Assembly: GCA_017744515.1 (NCBI GenBank)
Contig: JAGIBF010000008.1
Coordinates: forward strand, 1-64,000
Direction: 5' to 3'
Source: Niastella sp.
GTDB lineage: Bacteria; Bacteroidota; Bacteroidia; Chitinophagales; Chitinophagaceae
DNA length: 64,000 nucleotides
Shown here piece after piece: positions 1 through 7,392 of the stretch. Below the pieces are notes generated by a model that was not told where the DNA came from, did not search any database, and worked only from the letters and a program-made list of their open reading frames with translations. The translations under genes and the position numbers were made by a program. The first letter of the stretch is position 1. Each line of letters begins with the position of its first letter.

Positions 1-46
1 GGCTGATGATGGCCAGCCCGCCATTGAGTGCCATAACCACGCCGCC
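1..46. repeat. Left arm of a 46-base exact inverted repeat
   Basis: These bases are the exact reverse complement of 598-643, which lies inside the downstream histidine kinase gene. The match breaks at base 47 and runs to the window edge on the left, so its full length is unknown. The arm is much richer in G+C than the bases that follow. It could be a fold-back assembly artefact, an invertible-segment boundary or a gene fragment duplication. Confidence 0.9.
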
Positions 47-478
47 GCCGCCCACACTGTGAATGATTCTGTTAATTTGACTTCGAAGCTACGCAGTAGT
101 AAAACATTTACCGGAAGCCCGAGTGATTCAACCCTCATGAACTTTACCGTCGCCAGCATTGACCATACTGTACAGGTCATCATTCCTTCTAAAACAGTCT
201 GTCGTCAAAGGATCAATACCTTCTTCATTGTTGCCATACCCGATACCCTGCTTGATCAATCTATAGCTCAACCGGGAAAATCCGTAACTACTAAACTCAC
301 TGGTGCAACCAATATTCAGGTAAACAATATTAATATTGGTGGCGGAGCTGACGAACTGGAATTATTACTCAAAACGCCTGGTCGCGTTACAAACAATACC
401 GGTCTCAATGGTTTTGTGAGTATCGCCACTGTTACGGCATATCTTTCCCGGTGGGCGACTTCCTTTCTATATCACTAA
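2..478 (+). CDS. C-terminal part of an unknown protein, open to the window edge
   Basis: The frame is open from the first bases to a stop at 476-478; a GTG at 59 is the first start-like codon. The product is rich in Thr, Asn and Ser and has no long hydrophobic segment, as in secreted or surface proteins of Bacteroidota, but I recognise no family. Codons before about position 58 lie in the inverted-repeat arm, so the true N-terminal side may not belong to this gene. A different frame stays open past the stop, to 506, so a frameshift near the 3' end is possible. It precedes the two-component genes by about 70 bases. It may be a chance frame. Confidence 0.35.
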   Translation, partial: ADDGQPAIECHNHAAAAHTVNDSVNLTSKLRSSKTFTGSPSDSTLMNFTVASIDHTVQVIIPSKTVCRQRINTFFIVAIPDTLLDQSIAQPGKSVTTKLTGATNIQVNNINIGGGADELELLLKTPGRVTNNTGLNGFVSIATVTAYLSRWATSFLYH

Positions 479-549
479 CAATACCGGCAACAAAACCAGG
501 AAATAAACAAATATCTTAGAGCCACAGACACTATTCAATACTAACATCG

Positions 550-1632
550 GTGATCAAACTACTTCGATATAAAAAAAGATTTTCCTTCTGGAAAGTAGGC
601 GGCGTGGTTATGGCACTCAATGGCGGGCTGGCCATCATCAGCCTACTTTCCATACTGTTGGCGCCCGAAATGTTCAGACATGACATGTACACCAAAGCTT
701 GGTTCTGGCAAAGCCAGGGAGTGATGGTGGTCTATTACAGCTTGTATTATTACTTTTCACTCAACCAGTACTATACGTTAATCATTGAAAGAAGAAAGTT
801 CTTTGACTACCTCGTTGCATCCCTTGTTGCCTCTGTACCCTGCATTGCCTACATGGCGTTAGATGATTATCTGTTTCCTTCGCCTATAACCGGAAAAGCC
901 ACCAACGCCAAACCAGGCACCATAGCCTTTAATTATTTTATCAGTCTGCTATTTTATATAGGCTTTAGCCTGCTCATTGCCTATCTGGTTAGCCTGCGCG
1001 ATGAAAGAAAACAACGAAAAGTATTGGAGGAGCAGAAAAGACAACTGGAAGCTGAAAAGACCCATGCCAACCTGAACTTCCTGAAAGCGCAGATCAATCC
1101 ACACTTCCTGCACAATACCCTCAATTTTCTGTATGCCAAATCACTACCCTATTCATCTGAATTATCAGAAGGCATACTGACGCTAAGCGATATCATGCGC
1201 TATGCATTAAGTGATAACACAAAAAATGGGAAAGCAGCCCTGAAAGACGAAATAGAACATGTACGCAATGTGATCAGAATTCACCAGCTTCGTTTCGACA
1301 ACAACCTGCATGTTAACTTTGAGGTCAACGGAGTTATAAATGGAGCTACCATTATACCCTTTGTACTCATCACGATCGTAGAAAATGCTTTTAAACACGG
1401 AGACCTGAAAAGTACCGAATACCCAATCGACATGAAGTTGTACGTGGAAGGTAGCCGCCTGCAATTCTATTGCCGCAATAAAAAGAAAATCGGCCCCAAA
1501 GAATTATCTACAGGTATCGGCCTGGACAATATCAAAAAACGGCTCGACCTTGCTTACCACAACCAATATTCTCTCGATATAAAAGACGAACACGAACTCT
1601 ACACCACCCAATTAACCATCCATTCACTATGA
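550..1632 (+). CDS. LytS-type sensor histidine kinase (His_kinase family)
   Basis: This 360-residue membrane kinase senses an unknown signal and should phosphorylate the regulator encoded next. Four hydrophobic segments lie at about residues 16-37, 57-76, 86-106 and 126-148. A charged, coiled-coil-like linker at 150-172 follows. The phospho-acceptor motif NPHFLHNTLNFL comes next, with His185, and then a GHKL ATPase domain with ENAFKHG near 280 and a GIGLDNIKKRL box. The start is GTG at 550; no better in-frame ATG precedes the first membrane helix. It overlaps the next gene by four bases (ATGA), so the two are translationally coupled. Codons 17-31, encoding the first helix, are the right arm of the inverted repeat at the window edge. 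Confidence 0.93.
   Translation: MIKLLRYKKRFSFWKVGGVVMALNGGLAIISLLSILLAPEMFRHDMYTKAWFWQSQGVMVVYYSLYYYFSLNQYYTLIIERRKFFDYLVASLVASVPCIAYMALDDYLFPSPITGKATNAKPGTIAFNYFISLLFYIGFSLLIAYLVSLRDERKQRKVLEEQKRQLEAEKTHANLNFLKAQINPHFLHNTLNFLYAKSLPYSSELSEGILTLSDIMRYALSDNTKNGKAALKDEIEHVRNVIRIHQLRFDNNLHVNFEVNGVINGATIIPFVLITIVENAFKHGDLKSTEYPIDMKLYVEGSRLQFYCRNKKKIGPKELSTGIGLDNIKKRLDLAYHNQYSLDIKDEHELYTTQLTIHSL
598..643. repeat. Right arm of the 46-base inverted repeat, inside the kinase gene
   Basis: These bases are exactly complementary, in reverse, to bases 1-46, with a 551-base spacer at 47-597. The arm is in the kinase reading frame and encodes part of its first transmembrane helix. Inversion of the spacer would exchange the kinase start, promoter and first 16 codons with whatever lies to the left. 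Confidence 0.9.
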
Positions 1633-2348
1633 TACGTTGCCTTATTGTTGATGACGAACAACACGCATTGGATATACTGCTGCATTATATTCAGCAAACA
1701 CCGTTACTGCAACTGGTGGCCTCCACCACCAACCCTATAGAAGCCCTGCAGGTAGTTGCTACTCAGAAAGTCGACCTGATCTTTCTGGACATACAAATGC
1801 CGGAATTATCAGGCATAGACTTCATTCGTTCGATCAATGGTAAGTGTAAAGTGATCCTGACCACAGCTTATCCCGAATTTGCCCTGGAAGGATATGATCT
1901 CGATGTAGTGGATTATCTGCTAAAGCCCATCCGCCTCCCACGCTTCCTGACTGCCGTCCAAAAAGCAGCAACCGCATTGAACAACGCGATTACAGAATCA
2001 GCGAAAGAACAACCGGAAGACGATTACATATTTGTAAAGACCGAATCGAAAGGTAAGCTCCTGAAGATTGAGCTGGCTGATATAGACTACATTGAAGGCA
2101 TGAAAAACTACATCGCTATCTATGTCGGCGGCAAAAAGACATTGGTATACACCAGCATGAAAGAAATGGAGGAGCGTCTCCCCTCCCGGCGATTTATGCG
2201 GGTACACAAATCATTCATCATTGCCATCGACCGGATAACAGGCATAGAAGGCAACCGGGTGCTACTAAAAGGCATCACTGCCGAAATCGTAGCAGGAGAA
2301 AGCTACAAAGCCGAATTAATGAAGATCGTAAAAGACAAAATAATATAG
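1629..2348 (+). CDS. LytTR-family response regulator
   Basis: This 239-residue cytoplasmic DNA-binding regulator is the partner of the preceding LytS-type kinase. The receiver domain covers residues 1-120: the acidic pair is near residues 8-9, the phosphorylated Asp54 is in LDIQMPE, a Thr is in LTTAY and a Lys in LLKP. A LytTR domain covers about 135-236, with YIEGMKNYIAIY and RVHKSFIIA, which are typical of the family. The ATG overlaps the kinase stop. The genes it controls are not evident here; in Bacteroidota such pairs often control neighbouring or cell-envelope genes. Confidence 0.94.
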   Translation: MIRCLIVDDEQHALDILLHYIQQTPLLQLVASTTNPIEALQVVATQKVDLIFLDIQMPELSGIDFIRSINGKCKVILTTAYPEFALEGYDLDVVDYLLKPIRLPRFLTAVQKAATALNNAITESAKEQPEDDYIFVKTESKGKLLKIELADIDYIEGMKNYIAIYVGGKKTLVYTSMKEMEERLPSRRFMRVHKSFIIAIDRITGIEGNRVLLKGITAEIVAGESYKAELMKIVKDKII

Positions 2349-2771
2349 GCCCTACCATCTCCAATAGACTAAAATCACTTTTCTCTTTAACCCTCCGCCA
2401 TGTTTTGTAGCACAAAAAACAAATGTCAAATTTGACGTAAAAAAGATGCCTGAATTTTGTGTTTCAATTACGACATTTTATATCTTCGCTTTTACTAAAG
2501 TAATTAGAGTTTAATCTTTTTGATTAATAAAAAAAAACCTTCACCGGATGAATGCAGACATTCGGATGTTAAAGGCATGTAATTAGATGGCCTCATTTGC
2601 TAATGAGCAAAATAGCATTTCAAGGCAATCCTTACAAGCGTTCTAAAAACGCGAAATTGAATCTTGGCGAAGAGACGAAAAAGATAAGTCCTGGAGCCGC
2701 TGCTTGAGGATAAGTGAATTGCTTTGCTCAATTTGCCGCAGCACTCATCAACGAATGTTGTAGATAGTAAG
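2349..2771. other. 423-base AT-rich gap between convergent genes, with palindromes and possible RNA structure
   Basis: No open frame of useful length was seen. The gap holds a perfect 12-base palindrome (2425-2436) and a promoter-like TATCTTCG at 2481-2488. It also holds several small stem-loops: CTCATT/AATGAG at 2592-2607, and GCTGCTTGAG near 2700 pairing in parts with CTCAA and GCAGC near 2735-2755. An operator in a gap between convergent genes suggests an unannotated transcript, perhaps a small RNA. This is inference. Confidence 0.4.
2425..2436. promoter_or_regulatory. Palindromic operator candidate GTCAAATTTGAC
   Basis: This is a perfect 12-base palindrome. Read on the minus strand with its flank it is ACGTCAAATTTGAC, which differs at one base from ACGTCAAATATGAC at 3064-3077 between the divergent repressor and Cro-like genes. 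The shared 14-base pattern suggests one protein binds both sites. Confidence 0.55.
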
Positions 2772-3005
2772 TTATTGAAAATTATTAACTAAATAATTGT
2801 CTACGAGGATGTCATCATTACTAAAACCAGTCTCTCTTTTTATGAGATCTATGTGAATTGTTGCTACTGTTGTAAGGGAGGTAATATTCTCGCGTCTAAG
2901 CCACCTATCGATGGTATACACTGTACATCCATGGGCGATAGCTAATAACCCTTTTAGTTTGTTGTTACGCTTCAATTCATCGATTGTTTTTGGGGAGATA
3001 ATCAT
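2772..3005 (-). CDS. Small Cro-like helix-turn-helix protein
   Basis: This 77-residue protein is transcribed divergently from the repressor-like gene at 3126. The segment from about residue 15 to 40 (LKGLLAIAHGCTVYTIDRWL) reads as a helix-turn-helix, followed by a short helical region and an acidic tail. I chose the ATG at 3003-3005 because the frame above it runs through the AT-rich promoter region. The gene is AT-rich compared with the flanking housekeeping genes, suggesting a different origin. Function is inferred from structure and arrangement only; the exact family is not recognised. Confidence 0.7.
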   Translation of the reverse strand: MIISPKTIDELKRNNKLKGLLAIAHGCTVYTIDRWLRRENITSLTTVATIHIDLIKRETGFSNDDILVDNYLVNNFQ

Positions 3006-3035
3006 ACTGTAATTATTTATTTTATACCTGATAAT

Positions 3036-3109
3036 AAAAACACGAACTATTACCTGCAAACATACGTCAAATATGACTTATTCCAAAAAACTTTTTTGTT
3101 CGTGTTTTT
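3036..3109. promoter_or_regulatory. Symmetric divergent promoter/operator region
   Basis: The central GTCAAATATGAC at 3066-3077 is flanked by a 12-base perfect inverted pair: AAAAACACGAAC at 3036-3047 and GTTCGTGTTTTT at 3098-3109. The outer arms are centred within one base of the inner site. The region sits 31 bases from the ATG of the Cro-like gene and 17 from that of the repressor-like gene. The outer arms probably mark equivalent positions in the two opposed promoters, with the operator between them. Binding by either product is inference. Confidence 0.6.
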
Positions 3110-3125
3110 TTATAAGCACACATAA

Positions 3126-3866
3126 ATGAGTGAATTAAACGCAGTTGCTCTTATTAAGAGAGCAAGAAAAGCCAAAGGATGGACACAGGAGGAGGTGGCA
3201 ATTATGCTCAGGAAGCGATTCAGCCATTATTCAACCAGGCAATACCAAAAACTGGAAGCAGGTGAGTTCCCTGTATATAAAGAACAAGTCATCATAGCAC
3301 TTGAAGAAATACTTGATATAAAAATTAGTGAACTTATCTATGGGAATAGAGGCCAGGAAAGCGCCCCTGAATACTACTCAAACAACCTTCAAAATAGTCC
3401 AACAAAATACATTTCGCAGCCCGATAAACTTATTTATGTCCCTGCCGCAGCACAAAATAAATACCCAGCCCGCTTTGAAGATCCAACTTTTATCAATACC
3501 CTGCCACAATTGCGTTTACCTGATGTTGCTTACCGGGGAGAACAATACCGGGTTTTTGAAGTAAAAAAAGACTCTATGATGCGACACCTCGTTGGCGACT
3601 TTCTTATAGGCAATAGAATAGATCTTGTCCCTCCTCTACAGATAATTAACTATGGATTATATATAGCCGTTTACAAGGCAGAAATTGTTATGGGATGGCT
3701 GGCAATTAAAAGCGAGAATGATGGACTATTTGTGCTACAAAGTCTCAATAGACACCACAATAAACAAATCCTTTTATCCGTAAAAGATATAAAAGAACTT
3801 TGGCATGCTGAACGAATCATACACATCATAGAGCCTGTCGTAAGAAGATTCAATATTGAGATATAG
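3126..3866 (+). CDS. XRE-family repressor with S24-like C-terminal domain
   Basis: This 246-residue protein looks like a phage CI or LexA-type repressor. Residues 5-70 form an XRE helix-turn-helix (GWTQEEVAIML, then the recognition region around YSTRQYQKLEAGE). A linker follows, and then an S24-like fold from about 135. It keeps a DSM motif with Ser150 and a Lys195 in WLAIKSENDG, the positions expected for the serine-lysine pair, so self-cleavage is possible but not shown. It is divergent from the Cro-like gene across a symmetric operator, so autoregulation is likely. Base composition is AT-rich compared with the neighbours, which suggests acquisition. No phage structural genes are nearby. 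Confidence 0.82.
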   Translation: MSELNAVALIKRARKAKGWTQEEVAIMLRKRFSHYSTRQYQKLEAGEFPVYKEQVIIALEEILDIKISELIYGNRGQESAPEYYSNNLQNSPTKYISQPDKLIYVPAAAQNKYPARFEDPTFINTLPQLRLPDVAYRGEQYRVFEVKKDSMMRHLVGDFLIGNRIDLVPPLQIINYGLYIAVYKAEIVMGWLAIKSENDGLFVLQSLNRHHNKQILLSVKDIKELWHAERIIHIIEPVVRRFNIEI

Positions 3867-4020
3867 GCCAGATTATCCCCTCTTCAATACAACCGCTTCT
3901 TCTCCAGAATTTTCTCCTGTTTTTCAGGCGCTTGCATATTAACATAACTACCATCTGCTGGCACTGTTTTTATGCATTTTACCAATCAACCTTTTGGTAA
4001 CTTTATATAAACCTTCCAGT

Positions 4021-4836
4021 ATGCAAGCGATACTCGTTCCAATAGACTTCTCACCGGTTTCCCGTAATGCCTCCGTTTACGCTGCAGAGTTGGCTCGACT
4101 TTTCAATGCGCGCCTGCTACTATTCCATGCCTACATGCTACCCACTCCTGTAAGCGAAGTGCCTTACGTAATGGTAACAGCCGACGAAGTGCAACAGGAA
4201 AACGAAGCATTCCTGCAAAAAGAAGCCGACCATTTACACAGTACCTATGGAATACAGATCGACACGCTGGTACGGATCGGCATCGCTTCAGATGAGATCA
4301 AAGAAATTACCAAAGATCAACCCATCGACCTGATCGTAATGGGTATGAAAGGTGCCGGCGGGCTCGACAAGATCATTGGCAGCACCACTACCAACGTGAT
4401 CCGGAAAGTTAAAATACCCGTGCTGATCATTCCCCACGATGCTGGTTACAAACCGGTACAACACATTACCTATGCCAGCGATTTTAGCTACAAAACCAGC
4501 AACAGCCTCTTTGGCCCATTACTGGAAATAGCCAAAACACTGGTCGCTAAAGTACATATACTACACGTACAGAAAGAGGTGGTGAAAATGGAAGAACAGG
4601 TAGGCCGGAAAAGCACAGAACAGGCCTTTAGCAACCAGGATCATGAATTTGTAAACGTTACCGACCAATCTGTTACACATGGCATCAACGAGTATTTGCA
4701 ACACAATACCAGCGAACTATTGGTGATGGTAGCCCATACCCATACCTTTTTTGAGCGTATTTTCTCCAAAAGCCGCACTACTGCTATGGCCTATGAAACC
4801 AAAATCCCCCTGCTGGTATTACAGGACAAGGAATAA
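4021..4836 (+). CDS. Universal stress protein, tandem UspA domains
   Basis: This 271-residue cytoplasmic protein has two UspA-like halves (about 1-145 and 150-271), the usual layout in Bacteroidota. The first half opens with the conserved strand ILVPIDFSPVSRNA and ends with an ATP-binding-type loop, GMKGAGG followed by a GST segment, and then PVLIIP. The second half is degenerate in the loop (HTHTFFERIFSKS). I set the start at the ATG at 4021; an upstream in-frame TTG would add nine residues with no family match. A promoter-like TAACTTTA sits at 3998-4005. Its role is presumably stress survival, with no specific partner visible. Confidence 0.9.
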   Translation: MQAILVPIDFSPVSRNASVYAAELARLFNARLLLFHAYMLPTPVSEVPYVMVTADEVQQENEAFLQKEADHLHSTYGIQIDTLVRIGIASDEIKEITKDQPIDLIVMGMKGAGGLDKIIGSTTTNVIRKVKIPVLIIPHDAGYKPVQHITYASDFSYKTSNSLFGPLLEIAKTLVAKVHILHVQKEVVKMEEQVGRKSTEQAFSNQDHEFVNVTDQSVTHGINEYLQHNTSELLVMVAHTHTFFERIFSKSRTTAMAYETKIPLLVLQDKE

Positions 4837-4951
4837 ACACACTAAGTATTGATTATGAACTATAAAGATTACTGTAAGCCCTAAAAATCTACTCTATATT
4901 TCCGACCTTAGACCACGGACTTTCGAACTTTTTGATTTTCTGACCTCCTCA

Positions 4952-5000
4952 GACTTCCTGCTTCTGACCTCCTACTTCCTACTTCCGGCTTCCAACTTCA
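4952..5000. repeat. Seven-unit heptad array (NNCTTCC)
   Basis: Seven consecutive 7-base units are seen: gacttcc, tgcttct, gacctcc, tacttcc, tacttcc, ggcttcc, aacttca. The array ends eleven bases before the trigger-factor promoter element. A similar array with the same consensus is at 15732-15759. Confidence 0.8.
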
Positions 5001-5010
5001 GATTTTTCCG

Positions 5011-5018
5011 TACTTTTG
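5011..5018 (+). promoter_or_regulatory. Promoter -7 element of tig
   Basis: TACTTTTG matches the Bacteroidota TAnnTTTG consensus exactly and lies 22 bases before the trigger-factor ATG. No clear -33 TTG is present; that position is occupied by the heptad array. Confidence 0.65.
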
Positions 5019-5039
5019 CACCCCAATAAAAAAAGCACT

Positions 5040-6419
5040 ATGGCAACAGTTACCAGAGAGAATATAGGCCTGCTGAATGACAGGATCACTGTTAAAGTGG
5101 CCAAAGAAGACTACCTGCCTTCTTTCGAAAAAGCCCTTAAAAGTTATAGCAAAACTGCCAATATACCCGGATTCCGAAAAGGAATGGTGCCCACCGGCAT
5201 GATCAAAAAAATGCATGGACAGGCCGTTTTCACCGATGAAGTCCTGAGAACAGTAGAAAAACAACTGACTGATTATATGCAGAACGAAAAGCTGGAGATC
5301 TTTGCCCAGCCCCTGCCTATGATGGAGAACAATCCCAATCAGTTGAATGTAAACGAACCTTCTGAATACGCTTTTGCTTTCGAAGTAGGTCTTAAACCTG
5401 ACTTTCAGGTTGCCAACCTGGGCGCTGAAAAAGCTACTTTTTATAAAGTAACAGTTACCGAAGAATTGATCAATGAAGAAGTTGATCGCTTGCGTCTGCG
5501 TCACGGTAAAATGACCGATCCCGAAACGGTAACCGGCGACGACAACGTACTAAACGTAACCTTCACAGAAACCGACGAAGAAGGCAATGTAGTAGAAGGT
5601 GGTATAAGCAAAGACAACTCCCTGTTGGTAAAATACTTTGCTGAAGATTTCCGTAAAACCCTCCTTGGCAGAAAAAAAGATGACGCCGTACAAGTACAGC
5701 TAAGCAAGGCATTTGATGAAAAAGAAAGAGAGTGGGTATTGGGTGACCTCGGCTTGGATAAGCACGATACAGCAGCTGCCAGCAAGTTCTTCAACATGCT
5801 GATCACAAAAGTAGGACTGGTAGAAAAAGCTGAGCTCATTGAAGAATTCTTCGAAGCAGCTTTACCCGGTAAAGGCGTTAAAACAGAAGCAGAATTCCGC
5901 GATGCGGTAAAAGCAGATATCCAATCATACTGGGACAAACAAAGCAGCAACCACCTGCAACATGAATTGTACCACGTATTGCTGGATCACACTAAGATCG
6001 AGTTCCCCGAAACATTCCTGAAACGTTGGATACAACAAGGTGGAGAAAAGCCCAAGTCCGTTGAAGAAGCAGAACATGAGTTCCCCACATTTGCCAACCA
6101 ACTCAAGTGGACGCTGATCATCGACAAGCTGGTTCGCGACAACAACATCGAAGTAGCTCCCGAAGACCTGCAGGCATTTGCCAAAAACCAGCTGTTCAGC
6201 TATATGGGCATGCCTGGCGGCGGCGAAGAGCAACCCTGGGTTGCCGACTACATCAACCGTATGATGCAAGACAGGAAGTTCGTTGAAGATGCATACCACC
6301 GCATTCAGACAGAGAAGGTTTTCAACTGGGCTGAAACACAAATCAACGTTACTGAAAAACCAGTAACCGTTGAAGAGTTTACCAAAGAGCTGGAAAAGCA
6401 CCAGCATCACCACCACTAA
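5040..6419 (+). CDS. tig: Trigger factor
   Basis: This 459-residue ribosome-associated chaperone binds nascent chains near the exit tunnel. The N-terminal ribosome-binding domain carries the signature GFRKGMVP near residue 45. A PPIase-like middle domain follows, then a long helical C-terminal domain with many acidic and aromatic residues. The protein ends in a natural His-rich tail (HQHHHH). The ATG at 5040 is chosen because an upstream TTG at 5016 lies inside the promoter element. It is followed by an intrinsic terminator. In many bacteria tig precedes clpP and clpX; here an unrelated gene intervenes. Confidence 0.93.
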   Translation: MATVTRENIGLLNDRITVKVAKEDYLPSFEKALKSYSKTANIPGFRKGMVPTGMIKKMHGQAVFTDEVLRTVEKQLTDYMQNEKLEIFAQPLPMMENNPNQLNVNEPSEYAFAFEVGLKPDFQVANLGAEKATFYKVTVTEELINEEVDRLRLRHGKMTDPETVTGDDNVLNVTFTETDEEGNVVEGGISKDNSLLVKYFAEDFRKTLLGRKKDDAVQVQLSKAFDEKEREWVLGDLGLDKHDTAAASKFFNMLITKVGLVEKAELIEEFFEAALPGKGVKTEAEFRDAVKADIQSYWDKQSSNHLQHELYHVLLDHTKIEFPETFLKRWIQQGGEKPKSVEEAEHEFPTFANQLKWTLIIDKLVRDNNIEVAPEDLQAFAKNQLFSYMGMPGGGEEQPWVADYINRMMQDRKFVEDAYHRIQTEKVFNWAETQINVTEKPVTVEEFTKELEKHQHHHH

Positions 6420-6443
6420 TAGGTAAAGTCCTCACAATACACC

Positions 6444-6475
6444 AAGCCATTCGTTTACCGGATGGCTTTTTTTGT
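6444..6475 (+). terminator. Intrinsic terminator of tig
   Basis: AAGCCAT at 6444-6450 pairs with ATGGCTT at 6462-6468 and runs straight into a T-rich tract. Confidence 0.8.
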
Positions 6476-6596
6476 TTCACATAATGCTTAAACATTACCT
6501 GCAAGAATACCCGATTGTTTATATATTTGAAACTCTCCAATAAGCACCATGCAGATCAAAGCTTAACTACCAATATTCACACTGTAGTTATAGCGA

Positions 6597-7124
6597 ATGG
6601 AATTACAATACGAAAGAGTTTATGAATCCATATCCGGCGGTTGGGTCGACCTGCATCCATTACATGGAGCAGATGAATTGCCAGAAAATCTGGAAGCTTG
6701 CATAGTGATAGCAGACCATGGAATTAGCGTTGAGCTATTACCCTGTCTGCCAGCAAACGAACTTGTGCTAAGGCAACAATTCCTGCCAGATGTCTTTGGC
6801 AATAAAAATCCGGATGTAAGAATTAATAAACTATTGATTGGTGATATCAAAACACTTAGTGAAAGAAAGGCAGTTCGCAAGGCAACAATCAATAATGCTA
6901 TTAATACTGCCGCCAGTCAAAGAGTTGAAGTGGTGATCTTAAATCTGATTAATCGACAATACGCTGTTCAGGATATTAAAAAAGGAATTGTTGGTGCATT
7001 ACAACCAGAAAGAAACAGAAGCATCAGGTTCGTGTGGATAATAACCAGGAGTAGAAACTTATTTATGATTGACCGGGAGAAAGTATTTGACGACTCAATT
7101 TACGAAGCACTTAACTACCTCTAA
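6597..7124 (+). CDS. Lone CdiA-C-like PD-(D/E)XK nuclease-domain protein
   Basis: This 175-residue protein has the pattern of the CdiA C-terminal tRNA nuclease domain of contact-dependent inhibition toxins. A segment IADHGISVELLP at about 37-48 is followed by NPDVRI, LIGDIKT and then AINTAASQRVEVVILNL. The PD and DIK residues (about 73-85) fit a PD-(D/E)XK active site. It has no signal peptide, no delivery domains and no visible immunity gene. It is AT-rich and splits the usual tig-clpP-clpX order, which suggests insertion. It could instead be a domesticated nuclease or an immunity-type relative. The domain call rests on motif pattern only. Confidence 0.6.
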   Translation: MELQYERVYESISGGWVDLHPLHGADELPENLEACIVIADHGISVELLPCLPANELVLRQQFLPDVFGNKNPDVRINKLLIGDIKTLSERKAVRKATINNAINTAASQRVEVVILNLINRQYAVQDIKKGIVGALQPERNRSIRFVWIITRSRNLFMIDREKVFDDSIYEALNYL

Positions 7125-7392
7125 AAACAGGGCGGGCGATTACCCCTTACAGAGTAAACGCCCGTCTGCGGAGGCTCTGGGCCGCGGCCCAAGCACCACA
7201 AATATATAAATTAAACGTCAAATAACAAAACCACCTTTTACTACACACCTCCGCTGCCACCCTTTTCCTATTATGTCCGATATTCTCCTCGGCTCTCTCC
7301 CGTTTTATGTCGAAATGTCCGATTTTTTATATAGCACGGTAATTGATTTGCCAAATGACTTAAATTGCTCACTAAATCAATAGGAAAAGTCT
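7125..7392. other. Gap before clpP with a GC-rich folded segment and repeated ATGTCCGAT
   Basis: CGGGCG (7133-7138) pairs with CGCCCG (7159-7164). The 12-base perfect palindrome GGGCCGCGGCCC is at 7179-7190. Both stand out in AT-rich DNA. Nearer clpP, ATGTCCGAT occurs at 7273-7281 and 7315-7323, 42 bases apart, with ATGTCGAAA between them. The half-site ACGTCAAATA at 7214 resembles the operator near 3064. No tRNA fold or open frame was found. Confidence 0.5.

Noticed and set aside
1207-1464. Minus-strand frame inside the kinase gene
   Set aside because: It overlaps a well-supported gene and has no family features; the same holds for the many overlapping frames across other genes, such as those opposite trigger factor, clpX, leuS and the S9 peptidase.
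3126-3866. Start of a prophage
   Set aside because: No integrase, terminase, capsid or attachment site; flanking genes are chromosomal housekeeping genes.
7131-7200. A tRNA-like or degenerate tRNA segment
   Set aside because: The stems do not give a cloverleaf and there is no T-loop GGTTCGA-like sequence or CCA end.
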